DNA of 64,000 bases. Source: Acidobacteriaceae bacterium. Its GTDB lineage: Bacteria; Acidobacteriota; Terriglobia; Terriglobales; Acidobacteriaceae. Positions within the stretch are counted from its first letter, which is position 1. Every line of letters begins with the position of its first letter. Below are positions 1 to 7,954 of this stretch, piece by piece. The DNA lies in contig JAPWKE010000003.1 of NCBI GenBank assembly GCA_028283655.1, forward strand, positions 868,001-932,000. The letters are read 5' to 3'. The notes under the pieces are model-generated. The model saw nothing but the letters and a program-made list of their open reading frames with translations. It did no database searches and had not been told where the DNA came from. The position numbers were made by a program, and so were the translations under genes.

Positions 1-1
1 C

Positions 2-586
2 GTGGCACGGTTGAGCGGTGGTGAGCGCGCGCGTGTGCTGCTGGCGAGATTGATGCTCGTTCCGGCTGATGTTCTGGTACTGGACGAACCGACGAACGAT
101 CTGGATATCCCAACCCTGGAGATTCTGGAAGAGTCGTTGCTGGAGTTCAAGGGCGCGCTGGTGCTGGTGACGCATGATCGCTACCTGCTCGATCGCGTGG
201 CGAACACCGTGTTAGGGCTGGATGGCAAGGGCAAGGCGCAGGTCTTCGCGGACTACATGCAGTGGGAAGAGTGGAAGGAACGCAGTGGCCTGCTGACCGG
301 CACGCAGAGCGGAGATCTGCCGAAGGAAGCTGCGGGCAAGTCGTCGAACTCGTCGTCGAAGAAGAAGCTTTCGTACATGGAGCAGCGCGAGTTTGACGGT
401 ATTGAAGCGAAGGTTGAGGCTGCGGATGCTCGACTGGACGCAGCACGCGAGACGATGGAAGATCCCGTCGTAGCCACGGACGCGACAAAGTTGACGGCTG
501 CGTTGGCGGAGTTGGAAGCTGCGCAGACCGAGCACGACGCGGTGTATGAACGATGGGCAGAACTCAGTGAAAAGGCCGGCGCTTAG
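2..586 (+). CDS. ABC-F family ATPase, C-terminal part (5' end outside window)
   Basis: This is the last 194 residues of an ABC-F protein, the soluble tandem-ATPase family that acts on ribosomes (Uup/EttA type). The visible part opens with the second ABC signature (LSGGERARV), then Walker B ([12 protein letters not shown]) and the switch histidine (LVTHDR). A lysine/serine-rich linker and a charged C-terminal region like the Uup coiled-coil follow (about residues 120-190). There are no membrane segments, so it is not a transporter. The first ATPase domain must lie upstream of the window; the GTG at position 2 is internal, not a real start. The stop codon falls in the loop of its own terminator hairpin. 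The family is clear, the exact subfamily less so. Confidence 0.93.
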   Translation: MARLSGGERARVLLARLMLVPADVLVLDEPTNDLDIPTLEILEESLLEFKGALVLVTHDRYLLDRVANTVLGLDGKGKAQVFADYMQWEEWKERSGLLTGTQSGDLPKEAAGKSSNSSSKKKLSYMEQREFDGIEAKVEAADARLDAARETMEDPVVATDATKLTAALAELEAAQTEHDAVYERWAELSEKAGA

Positions 587-596
587 CCGGCCTTTT
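570..596 (+). terminator. Rho-independent terminator of the ABC-F gene
   Basis: An 11-bp perfect stem (AAAAGGCCGGC / GCCGGCCTTTT) closes on a 5-nt loop and ends in a T-run. The TAG stop codon of the ABC-F gene (584-586) straddles the loop and the first base of the 3' arm. The A-rich left flank would also let it act for the convergent amidohydrolase gene that ends at 605. Confidence 0.85.
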
Positions 597-604
597 CATC
601 TCGG

Positions 605-1894
605 TTAGTTCATGGTTTGTCGCCGATGAGCGGGTGCGTCCAGGAAAATCTTTCCGTTTTTCATCACAAATTCTGGTTTTGTAAGGACGCTGATATCCGC
701 CAGCGGGTCGCCCGGTACGGCGATAATGTCGGCGAAGAAGCCCGGCTTGAGCTGGCCGATGGCGTCGGCCCAGTTGAGCAGCTTTGCTCCGTTGATCAGG
801 CCTGCCCGGAGGACGTCGGCAGGTTTCATGCCGTACTGCACCATCAACTCGTACTCGCGTGCCTGGGTTCCGTGGGGGAAAGGGCCGACGTCTGAGCCTA
901 CGGCAAAGGGAACTCCGAGGACCATTTGCTTCTTGAACTCGGCGACGTGGATGGCGAGAGATTGCTTACGGCGGGCAGCGAGTTCCGGGGTTTCCGCGTG
1001 ATCGGCGAAGTACTCTGCGATGGTGAAGGTCGGGACGGCGTAGATGTTGCGGGCGCGCATCTCCTTCATGGTGGCTTCGCTGATCTGGTAGGCGTGGTCG
1101 ACTGAGGCAACGCCGGCTGCGACGGCGAACTCGGCACCGGGGTCGGTGGTGCAGTGGACGGCGACCACCGTGCCGAGGCGATGGGCCTCCGCGACGGCAG
1201 CGGCGAGTTCGGGTTCGGTGAACTGGAACGCGGAGGTGATCTTGTTGCCGTCTACGTGATCGTGGCCGGTTTCGTAGATTTTGAAGAAGTCGGAGCCTTC
1301 CTTGTGCTGCTCGCGCATGGTGGCGATGAGCTCTGCCGTGTTGTTGACGATGTCGGCGTTGGACAGGACGTGCTGCTCGGGGTTGAAGCCGATGGCGTCT
1401 TCGTGGCCGCCGAGGATGTCGATAGCGTTGCAGGAGACGCGCATGCGTGGGCCGGGAATCTCGCCCTTGTTGATCGCGTTACGGACGGCGACGTCGGCGC
1501 ACTTGGCGCCTTCCGTTCCCATGTCTCGCTCGGCGGTGAAGCCTGCGAGCAGGTCGGCTTTCGCGGCGGCTGCAGCCGTCAGAGTGCGCTGCGGGATGGA
1601 TTCCTCGACTGTCTGCAGGCCTTCATTGCCGGGATGCAGGAAGAGGTGGGTGTGGGCGTCGATGAGGCCGGGCATAAGTGTGACGTTGCCCAGGTCGAGG
1701 ACTCGAGCGGTTGCCGGGTGAGTGACGTGCGAGCCGACCTCAGTGATGCGTTCGCCGGTGATGAGGATTTCGCCGGGAGAAACGAGCTTGCCGCTGGCTA
1801 CGTCGAGCAGATGGGCTGCGTGCAGGATGGTGGAAGGCTGCTGTGCAGCAAGAGGAAGAGCGGCAGCGAGGAGGGCAGCGGCAAATCGTTTCAT
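605..1894 (-). CDS. Secreted metal-dependent amidohydrolase (imidazolonepropionase/prolidase-like)
   Basis: A 429-residue amidohydrolase-superfamily protein with an N-terminal signal peptide (MKRFAAALLAAALPLAAQ), so probably periplasmic. Visible metal-site motifs are DAHTHLFLH (HxH on strand 1), a histidine in VVAVHCT, SVDHAYQ and the late aspartate in AVGSDVGPFPHG. Such proteins hydrolyse amide bonds in cyclic amides or Xaa-Pro dipeptides; the substrate here cannot be told. I chose the ATG at 1894 because it begins the signal peptide; the longer reading frame would add about 34 residues and overlap the divergent neighbour. It is divergent from the receiver-like gene, with 47 bp between the starts. 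Confidence 0.88.
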   Translation of the reverse strand: MKRFAAALLAAALPLAAQQPSTILHAAHLLDVASGKLVSPGEILITGERITEVGSHVTHPATARVLDLGNVTLMPGLIDAHTHLFLHPGNEGLQTVEESIPQRTLTAAAAAKADLLAGFTAERDMGTEGAKCADVAVRNAINKGEIPGPRMRVSCNAIDILGGHEDAIGFNPEQHVLSNADIVNNTAELIATMREQHKEGSDFFKIYETGHDHVDGNKITSAFQFTEPELAAAVAEAHRLGTVVAVHCTTDPGAEFAVAAGVASVDHAYQISEATMKEMRARNIYAVPTFTIAEYFADHAETPELAARRKQSLAIHVAEFKKQMVLGVPFAVGSDVGPFPHGTQAREYELMVQYGMKPADVLRAGLINGAKLLNWADAIGQLKPGFFADIIAVPGDPLADISVLTKPEFVMKNGKIFLDAPAHRRQTMN

Positions 1895-1941
1895 CGTGAG
1901 GGCAGAATACGCCAGATGAGCGGATGTGAAAGGATGAACGC

Positions 1942-2340
1942 ATGATTCGCCCCTGCTATCTCGTCGTGGACCGCGAGTACTCCGGAAGTATCTCAACGCG
2001 CAAACTCGTTATTGAAACGGCCAAGTTCAACGTCATTACCGCCTATAGCGCTGCGGAAGCGGTCGAGACCCTTGCATGCTTTCCGGGCTGCGCTGGCGCC
2101 GTTATCGACGCTGCCGTTGATGACATTCACTGCGATGAACTGGTGCAGAAGCTCAAGGCGATCAAGCCCACATTGACGGTCATCGCTATTACCGGCCACG
2201 ATCGAGTGTGCGAGGCCGCCGATCATCAGCTTGTGAGCTTCGAGCCGGCAAAGTTGCTGGAGCTGCTGAAACAGCTCGACGAAGCGGCCTGTAAACGCAT
2301 TGAAGCTCGTGAACAGCAGCTACATAGCGAAGGGCGTTAG
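1942..2340 (+). CDS. Degenerate stand-alone response-regulator receiver protein
   Basis: A 132-residue single-domain protein with the alternating beta/alpha pattern of a CheY-like receiver. The likely phospho-acceptor aspartate is kept (GAVIDAAVDD, near residue 53), as is the threonine of strand 4 (VIAITG). The first acidic pocket reads VVDRE rather than DDD, and the strand-5 lysine of the usual KP motif appears to be glutamate (FEPAK). It may therefore be phosphorylated poorly or not at all. No output domain follows; the last 20 residues are a charged tail. No kinase gene is adjacent. Receiver fold likely, function unknown. Confidence 0.7.
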   Translation: MIRPCYLVVDREYSGSISTRKLVIETAKFNVITAYSAAEAVETLACFPGCAGAVIDAAVDDIHCDELVQKLKAIKPTLTVIAITGHDRVCEAADHQLVSFEPAKLLELLKQLDEAACKRIEAREQQLHSEGR

Positions 2341-2357
2341 GCTTACGCTGAACGAGA

Positions 2358-2391
2358 AAACGGCCACCACAGATTGCTGTGGTGGCCGTTT
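2358..2391. terminator. Bidirectional terminator between receiver gene and fabI
   Basis: A 15-bp perfect inverted repeat (left arm 2358-2372, right arm 2377-2391, 4-nt loop) with an A-run on the left and a T-run on the right. It lies between two convergent genes and can end transcription from both. Confidence 0.88.
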
Positions 2392-2408
2392 CTTGTGCTG
2401 GAATCTGG

Positions 2409-3185
2409 TTAGATTCCCGTGATGTTGAAGCCGCAGTCGACGAAGGTCACTTCGCCAGTAATGCCGCTGGCAAGGTCGCTGGTGAGGAAGAGGGCTGTGT
2501 TGCCGACTTCTGCCTGCTCCACGTTGCGGTGAAGAGGAGCGCGCTGGGTTACGGCGTCGAGGATGGTCGAGAAGTCGCCGATGCCGCGCGCGGCCAGGGT
2601 CTTGATGGGGCCAGCCGAGATCGCGTTGACGCGGATGTTCTGCGGGCCAAGCGATGCGGCGAGGTAGCGAACGGTGGCTTCGAGTGCAGCTTTGGCCACG
2701 CCCATCACGTTGTAGTTCGGGAAGACCTTTTCCGCACCGTAGTACGTGAGCGTCAGGATGGAGCCGCCCTCTGTCATCAACGGAGCTGCCGCACGGGACA
2801 CGGCGATCAGCGAATAGGCGCTGATGTCGTGGGCGATGCGGAAGTCTTCGCGCTTGGTGAGCAGGAAGTCGTTTTTGATGGCGTCCGCCGGAGCAAACGC
2901 CACCGAGTGGACGAGCGTGTGGAGGACAGGGAAGCGTGCTGCGATCTCGGCAAAGGCTGCGTCGATCTGTGCGTCGTCGGAGACGTCACACTGCACGGCC
3001 AGCCCCTTTTCGCTCTGTCCGAGCGAAGCCAGCAACTCTTCCGACTCCTTCTTCAGGCGCTCGGACTGATAGCTGAGCACTAGTGTTGCCCCTGCCGCTG
3101 CCAGCTTTTCGGCGACGGAGTAGGCGATGGAGCGCTTGTTGGCGACGCCGAACACAACTGCGACTTTGCCTTCGAGATGGATCAT
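2409..3185 (-). CDS. fabI: Enoyl-[acyl-carrier-protein] reductase (NADH)
   Basis: Reduces the enoyl-ACP intermediate in the last step of each type II fatty-acid elongation cycle, in the cytoplasm. The 258-residue length is typical. The N-terminus has the FabI-type nucleotide motif (VFGVANKRSIAYSVA) instead of the classical SDR TGxxxGIG. The active-site Tyr-x6-Lys is visible in YNVMGVAK, followed by the substrate-loop region (SAGPIKTLAARGI). The ATG at 3185 is preceded by AGGAGTTACAGGAACC on the coding strand. It lies 46 bp after the PLD-like lipoprotein start region's stop side, on the same strand, but an operon link is uncertain. Confidence 0.97.
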   Translation of the reverse strand: MIHLEGKVAVVFGVANKRSIAYSVAEKLAAAGATLVLSYQSERLKKESEELLASLGQSEKGLAVQCDVSDDAQIDAAFAEIAARFPVLHTLVHSVAFAPADAIKNDFLLTKREDFRIAHDISAYSLIAVSRAAAPLMTEGGSILTLTYYGAEKVFPNYNVMGVAKAALEATVRYLAASLGPQNIRVNAISAGPIKTLAARGIGDFSTILDAVTQRAPLHRNVEQAEVGNTALFLTSDLASGITGEVTFVDCGFNITGI

Positions 3186-3231
3186 GGTTCCTGTAACTCC
3201 TTTATTGCAAACGAATCAAGGATATCAGCGT

Positions 3232-4989
3232 TTAGAACTGAGCTGCGCCGTTATAGTCTGCGATAAAGTTTGTATAGATCAGGCTCACGCTTGCCTGATC
3301 GGTAACGTACATGCCGAGTTCGCGATTCTGTGTCATCGAGGCGTCTGAGTAGTTGATCGAGCCCATGTAGACCTTTTGCGTCGATAACCCGTAGTCGGCT
3401 ACGACGGCCTTCGCATGAATGTAGAAGCCGTTGGAGTCTGTGTAGACATGAATGTTGTTGGTGCAACCGCCTGCCTTCACGATGTTGAGGTTCTTGGTGT
3501 AGGTTCCATCTTCGTTCTCAATGAGAATTTTGACGTCTACGCCACGATTACAGGCACTTTCCAGATCGCTCATGATGTATGTCGGCGTAGAGGTCAGCTC
3601 TTCGTTTTCGACGACCAGGGTGGTGGTTGCGTTGTTAATGATGTCTTCCATCGCCTGCTTCGCGGTGGTGGGGCTCCAGATGAGATCTGTGCCCGCGGAA
3701 GGCTGATAGCTTAAGTCGCTCGTGCCCGTCGTTCCTGAAGCCGTAGTTCCTGCGGCGAAGTCCATGTTGAACGTCGCTTCAGCAGCTGTAATGTCGACTG
3801 CATCGTTGAAGACCATGAAATAGTCGCGAGTCGTGGAGTAGTACTGGGACTGCAAGTTGCCGCTCATCAACACCAGCGTCGACTTGTCGACGATCATTGA
3901 CTTCTCGTGGAAGGCCTGAAAAGCCGTGTTGGCATAGACGGCAGAACAGTTTGTCGTCGAATTCAGCGTGGAGAACGCGCTCGCGTTATTCGACTTCTCA
4001 TTTCTTCCATCGAGCGCGGCGCGGACGATGACACCACGACCGCAGGCTGCGACCATCTTCGAAAGCATCGTCGAGTCCTGCAGCGCATACATGCTCATGT
4101 CGATCGTGGATGTGGCGTTATCTACGAGTGCGTAGAGAGCCGTTGTCATGCCGCCGCCGGGCAGACCTGCACCTGGATCTGGAAGTTCATAGAGCTTGTA
4201 AACCACGGTGGGAGCGGTCGTGGTTCCGGTGCCGGTCAATGAAACGGTCTGTGTGGATCCGCTGACGCCGTTGGAGTTGTCGGTGACCGTCAGCGTGCCC
4301 GTGTAGGTCGCTGCTGCAGTTGGTGTGAATTTGACTGTGATCGTGCAGGTTCCCGCAGCCGCAAGACCGGCGGTGCAGGTGTTGGTGGTGGAGAACATGT
4401 TGCTATTGGTGCCGGACAGAGCCACGCTGGAGACGGTGAGAGGGGTGGTGCTCGTGCCCGTATTGCTCAGCGTCAGATTCAGCGAAGAAGAGTTGTTCAC
4501 GACAGTCGTAGAGAAGCTCAGCGAACTGGCTGAAAGCGTTGCTACAGGAGTTGTGGCTGCCGTGCTCGTGCTGCTGAGCGTGATGTCCTGGAAGTTGCCG
4601 GAGACGTTCTGCGAGTTGTCCGTAATGCGGATCGTCGAGTTCAGCGTGGCGGTGGACTTCGGCTGGAAGACAACGGAGAGATTGCAGGTGGCGCCAGCAG
4701 CCAGAGTGGTGCCGCAGCTATTGGTCAGCGCATAGTTCGTCGTGTCATTCAGGACGATGCTGGTGAGTGTGAGGGAGCTGTCACCGCTGTTCTTGACCGT
4801 CACCGTTTGTGCCGCGCTGATGGAGTTGATCGCTACGCCGGTAAAGGTCAGCGAGGAGCTGGACAGCAGGATCTGTGGTTCTCCGGACGAAGTGCTGTTT
4901 CCGCTTGAGCCTGAACCGCCTCCGCCGCAACCGACGAGAAGGGAAAGAGGAAGAGCGAGAAGCAAGGACGCAAAGCTCGAACGGGTCAT
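3232..4989 (-). CDS. Lipoprotein with ASH-type repeats and a phospholipase D-like domain
   Basis: A 585-residue predicted lipoprotein: signal peptide with lipobox LLVGC, then a Gly/Ser spacer. Two immunoglobulin-like repeats of the ASH/choice-of-anchor-D type follow (about residues 45-130 and 145-250; recurrent CTAGLAAAGTC- and TLTVTDNSNGVSG-like strings). A phospholipase D superfamily region comes next with two HxKx4D motifs: HEKSMIVD near residue 360 and HAKAVVAD near 525, each followed by a Gly/Ser-x-Asn. The paired HKD motifs predict a phosphodiesterase (nuclease or phospholipase) displayed outside the inner membrane. Start ATG at 4989 fits the signal peptide; the longer frame adds an unlikely leader. 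Substrate unknown. Confidence 0.85.
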   Translation of the reverse strand: MTRSSFASLLLALPLSLLVGCGGGGSGSSGNSTSSGEPQILLSSSSLTFTGVAINSISAAQTVTVKNSGDSSLTLTSIVLNDTTNYALTNSCGTTLAAGATCNLSVVFQPKSTATLNSTIRITDNSQNVSGNFQDITLSSTSTAATTPVATLSASSLSFSTTVVNNSSSLNLTLSNTGTSTTPLTVSSVALSGTNSNMFSTTNTCTAGLAAAGTCTITVKFTPTAAATYTGTLTVTDNSNGVSGSTQTVSLTGTGTTTAPTVVYKLYELPDPGAGLPGGGMTTALYALVDNATSTIDMSMYALQDSTMLSKMVAACGRGVIVRAALDGRNEKSNNASAFSTLNSTTNCSAVYANTAFQAFHEKSMIVDKSTLVLMSGNLQSQYYSTTRDYFMVFNDAVDITAAEATFNMDFAAGTTASGTTGTSDLSYQPSAGTDLIWSPTTAKQAMEDIINNATTTLVVENEELTSTPTYIMSDLESACNRGVDVKILIENEDGTYTKNLNIVKAGGCTNNIHVYTDSNGFYIHAKAVVADYGLSTQKVYMGSINYSDASMTQNRELGMYVTDQASVSLIYTNFIADYNGAAQF

Positions 4990-5017
4990 TAGATTCCTGT
5001 ACCGATAAATAGAAATT

Positions 5018-5034
5018 GGCACCGCGAAGGGTGC
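5018..5034. promoter_or_regulatory. Short hairpin in the lipoprotein leader / divergent promoter region
   Basis: GGCACC / GGTGCC inverted repeat with a 5-nt spacer, 29 bp before the lipoprotein start. It sits in the 234-bp region that must hold the divergent promoters of the lipoprotein and kdgK. Role unknown. Confidence 0.3.
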
Positions 5035-5136
5035 CGTGGCATAAGGTCTTTTTTTCTAGAAACTTAGCAAAAAGGCCAAAATTATTTGATCACTTGCTCC
5101 CAAGTTTAGCACGCAGCGCCTGCCTGCTTGCCAATG

Positions 5137-5168
5137 TCAGGCAGGTGCGGGAGTTCCTCCCTGCCTGA
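5137..5168. promoter_or_regulatory. Inverted repeat upstream of kdgK
   Basis: TCAGGCAG and CTGCCTGA form an 8-bp perfect inverted repeat, with a second nested GGAG/CTCC pair inside. It lies about 55 bp before the kdgK start, where a repressor operator or a 5'UTR hairpin would be placed. A sugar-acid responsive regulator is possible but none is encoded next to it. Confidence 0.35.
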
Positions 5169-5223
5169 TGTGCTCTCTTGAGCGTAGGATTGTGCCGTGC
5201 AAGAATCGACATGGAGACGGTAA

Positions 5224-6330
5224 GTGATCGATAACAGAAACTCTGCCGGAGTTGTTTTGAAGTCGGCATCTGCGTGCCGCTGGGATTTGCTGTCGCTGGG
5301 CGAAGTGATGCTGCGCTTTGATCCTGGCGAAGGACGGATCGCAGGCGCGCGTTCGTTCCGCGTATGGGAAGGCGGCGGCGAGTACAACGTCGCTCGAGGG
5401 CTGCGTCGCTGCTTTGGCAAACAGACCGCGATCGCAACTGCCTTTGTCGATAATCCTGTCGGCCGACTGGTCGAGGACCTGATGCTGCAGGGCGGTGTCG
5501 ATGTTTCGCATGTGCGCTGGGTTCCGTTCGACGGTGTTGGTCGCGAAGCTCGTAACGGGGTGTACTTCCTTGAGCGCGGCTTTGGCGTGCGTCATGGCAT
5601 GGGCATGATGGATCGCGGGAACACTGCTGTGTCGCAGTTGCAGCCCGGCATGATTGATTGGGATGCGATCTTCGGCGGGGAAGGCGTTCGCTGGTTTCAT
5701 ACCGGCGGCGTGATGGCCTCGTTGAGTGAGAGCGCCACGGAGGTGGTGCGCGAAGCGATGGTGTCCGCGCGCAAGCATGGGACGGTAGTCAGCTTCGATT
5801 GCAACTATCGTCCGTCGTTGTGGAAGAGCCGTGGGGGCCGTCAGGGATCGATTGACGTGAACCGCTCGCTGATGCCGATGGTGGATGTTTTGTTTGGCCA
5901 TGAGGGCGATATTGCGAAGGCGATGGGCAAGTCGTCGCTAGGGCCGGTGTGGCATACGCTGGAGAGCTTTGGCGAGATGGCTGCACGCGTCACCGAAGAG
6001 TGGACTGAACTGCGTGTGATCGCCAGCACGATCCGCAAGCCAAGGACCGCGACGCACAACTCGTGGAGTGCGTTTGGCTTTGCGGAAGGCAAGGCGCATG
6101 AAGGCTTGCGTTTTGACGATCTTGAGATTCTGGACCGCGTTGGTGGTGGTGACTCGTTTGCCTCGGGGCTGATCTATGGCCTGATGGAGGGGAAAGAGTT
6201 TCAGTGGTCGCTTGATTGCGGTGTCGCGCACGGTGCGCTGTCGATGACGACGCCAGGTGATGCCTCGATGGCGAGCCTTGCAGAGGTGGAGAGCTTGATG
6301 AGCGGCGTTTCCACAGGAACAGTTCGGTAG
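5224..6330 (+). CDS. kdgK: PfkB-family sugar kinase, probable 2-keto-3-deoxygluconate kinase
   Basis: Probably phosphorylates 2-keto-3-deoxygluconate to KDPG in the cytoplasm. The 368-residue protein has the PfkB N-terminal glycine-rich signature (VWEGGGEYNVARGL, about residues 42-55) and the C-terminal signature with the catalytic aspartate (RVGGGDSFASGLIYGL, near 303-318). The assignment rests on the next gene, an aldolase for exactly that product, 14 bp downstream. GTG start at 5224 is preceded by GGAGACGGTAA; no better ATG exists. Other PfkB substrates (fructose, ribose) cannot be excluded by sequence reading alone. Confidence 0.85.
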   Translation: MIDNRNSAGVVLKSASACRWDLLSLGEVMLRFDPGEGRIAGARSFRVWEGGGEYNVARGLRRCFGKQTAIATAFVDNPVGRLVEDLMLQGGVDVSHVRWVPFDGVGREARNGVYFLERGFGVRHGMGMMDRGNTAVSQLQPGMIDWDAIFGGEGVRWFHTGGVMASLSESATEVVREAMVSARKHGTVVSFDCNYRPSLWKSRGGRQGSIDVNRSLMPMVDVLFGHEGDIAKAMGKSSLGPVWHTLESFGEMAARVTEEWTELRVIASTIRKPRTATHNSWSAFGFAEGKAHEGLRFDDLEILDRVGGGDSFASGLIYGLMEGKEFQWSLDCGVAHGALSMTTPGDASMASLAEVESLMSGVSTGTVR

Positions 6331-6347
6331 AGAAACAGGAGAAGGTG

Positions 6348-7010
6348 ATGGCGAAGAAAGCAGAAGTTCTGGCACATGTGCGGAAGACCGGTCTGGTGCC
6401 GGTGCTGCGTGCCGAGTCGGTGGAGCAGGGATACGCGCTGGCGGAAGCGATTGCAGCCGGTGGCTGCGATGTGCTCGAAGTGACGATGACGGTTCCCGGA
6501 GCGGTGGCGTTGATCACGCGACTGGTGAAGGAGCGGCCCGATATTTTGATCGGTGCAGGAACCGTGCTGACCGCTGAGCAAGCGAAGGCTTGTGTTGGCG
6601 AAGGCGCTCAGTTCATCGTGAGCCCGGCGTTCGATGCGGCTACGGTGGAGTTCTGCGCCAAGAGCGGCATTGGTGTACTGCCAGGTGCGTTGACGCCGAC
6701 CGAGGTGTTGAGAGCCTGGAATGCGGGCGCGGATGTGATCAAAGTTTTCCCTGCAAGCGCCATGGGTGGAGCGCCGTATCTGCGCAGCCTGAAGGCTCCG
6801 CTGCCGCAGATTGAGCTGATCCCAACGGGTGGCGTTTCGTTGACTACTGCGCGAGAGTTCCTCGATGCCGGAGCGTATGCGCTGGGCATCGGTGCGGACC
6901 TGGTGAGCGTCAAGGCCATTCGCGCCGGACAGCCCGAAGTGATTACTAAGCAGGCCCGGAAGTATATGGATATCGTACGTACGTTTCAGGCTGAAACAGC
7001 CTCGGCGTAA
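6348..7010 (+). CDS. eda: 2-dehydro-3-deoxyphosphogluconate (KDPG) aldolase
   Basis: Cleaves KDPG to pyruvate and glyceraldehyde-3-phosphate, the final step of Entner-Doudoroff and uronate degradation. The 220-residue TIM barrel shows VPVLR at strand 1, the glutamate in VLEVTMTVP, the phosphate-binding GAGTVLT, and the Schiff-base lysine in VIKVFPAS (near residue 130), then PTGGVS. The ATG at 6348 is preceded by AGGAGAAGG; an in-frame GTG directly before it is an alternative. It is co-directional with kdgK and clearly forms an operon with it. Confidence 0.95.
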   Translation: MAKKAEVLAHVRKTGLVPVLRAESVEQGYALAEAIAAGGCDVLEVTMTVPGAVALITRLVKERPDILIGAGTVLTAEQAKACVGEGAQFIVSPAFDAATVEFCAKSGIGVLPGALTPTEVLRAWNAGADVIKVFPASAMGGAPYLRSLKAPLPQIELIPTGGVSLTTAREFLDAGAYALGIGADLVSVKAIRAGQPEVITKQARKYMDIVRTFQAETASA

Positions 7011-7035
7011 GGCTGTGCGGGCTTTGTCCTAAGCA

Positions 7036-7072
7036 AGAGAAAAGGTGACCGCGATGGTCACCGTTTCTCTTT
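7036..7072. terminator. Bidirectional terminator between eda and the chemotaxis operon
   Basis: Left arm 7036-7050 and right arm 7056-7070 (AGAGAAA..GGTGACC / GGTCACC..TTTCTCT, one A-G mismatch, 5-nt loop). A- and T-rich ends flank it. It ends eda on the plus strand and the last chemotaxis gene (stop at 7094) on the minus strand. Confidence 0.8.
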
Positions 7073-7093
7073 GCGCGACATCGCTGTGGGGGC

Positions 7094-7561
7094 TCAGAGC
7101 TTAGTAAAGACGCAGAGTTCGCCGGACGGATAGCCTGCCATCGTCGCATGAAAACGGCGCTGGCTATGGGGTTCGTTCAGGAAGTCAGAGCAGAGAGCTT
7201 CACCGGTGTTGGCGTCGGTGAGCATCCGGCGAAGTACGGCGCGTCTGCTGCGAAGCAGTACGGAAGACGTGATGTTCAGCACTTCGTGCATGGCGTCACG
7301 CAGCATCTCGTCGAGTGATTGCTGTGCGACCTGTTGCTTGACGAGGGCTTCCGGAATGCCGACCAGAACACCGCCGAGCGAGCCAAGAAGCGCAAGGTCC
7401 ATCTTGATGAGAATGGTGTCTTCAGAGCCTGCAATATCGAAGAGGCCATAGGCCTTCGGGCAATGCGTCTGGCACATGTCATCGGCTGCGACTACGTTGA
7501 CCTTGCGACCGGTGAGGTCGGTGAAGAGCTTGCTGAAGACGAAAGGATTTGCAGCGTTCAT
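7094..7561 (-). CDS. CheX/CheC-like chemotaxis phosphatase (putative)
   Basis: A 155-residue soluble protein ending the chemotaxis operon. In the middle it has AMHEVLNITSSVL, which matches the ExxN helix that CheC/CheX/FliY proteins use to strip phosphate from CheY-P. Only one such helix is seen, as in CheX. Its start overlaps the cheY stop by 4 bp (ATGA), so the two are translationally coupled, which suits a CheY phosphatase. No cheZ is present in the operon. The fold assignment rests on one motif and context. Confidence 0.65.
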   Translation of the reverse strand: MNAANPFVFSKLFTDLTGRKVNVVAADDMCQTHCPKAYGLFDIAGSEDTILIKMDLALLGSLGGVLVGIPEALVKQQVAQQSLDEMLRDAMHEVLNITSSVLLRSRRAVLRRMLTDANTGEALCSDFLNEPHSQRRFHATMAGYPSGELCVFTKL

Positions 7562-7929
7562 GCTCTTGCTCCGAGCACAGGACGAAGACGTTCCTGCACG
7601 TCTTCGGGGGTGAACGGCTTCGTGATGAGGAACTGAGCGCCAGCTGTCATGGCTGTCTCGTAGATCTCTTTCGATCCCTCTGACGTGATGAAGCCGAAGG
7701 GCGTTGCGTTTGCGCAGGCGCGGACCTGCCGCAGGAAATCAATGCCGGTCATCTCCGGCATGTTCCAATCCGAGAGGATGAGTTGCGGCGTGTGGGTGCT
7801 GAGCTTTTGCAGGGCATCCATGCCATTTTCAGCTTCGATAAAGGTCAGGCCAGTGAAACCAGCCTGGCGAATGGCGCGCTGCACGAGCATGCGCATGGTC
7901 TTGCTGTCGTCGACGAGAAGTACTTCCAT
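7558..7929 (-). CDS. cheY: Chemotaxis response regulator CheY
   Basis: A 123-residue single receiver domain that carries the phosphoryl signal from CheA to its target. Motifs: acidic pair in LLVDDSKTMR, phospho-acceptor Asp in LILSDWNMPEMTG (near residue 54), Thr/Ser in GFITSEG and Lys in LITKPFTPE. The reading frame extends far upstream, but homology and length place the start at the ATG at 7929, 25 bp after the cheR stop. It overlaps the next gene by 4 bp. Confidence 0.94.
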   Translation of the reverse strand: MEVLLVDDSKTMRMLVQRAIRQAGFTGLTFIEAENGMDALQKLSTHTPQLILSDWNMPEMTGIDFLRQVRACANATPFGFITSEGSKEIYETAMTAGAQFLITKPFTPEDVQERLRPVLGARA

Positions 7930-7954
7930 GATTGATTCGTTCTCCCTTGGAGCG

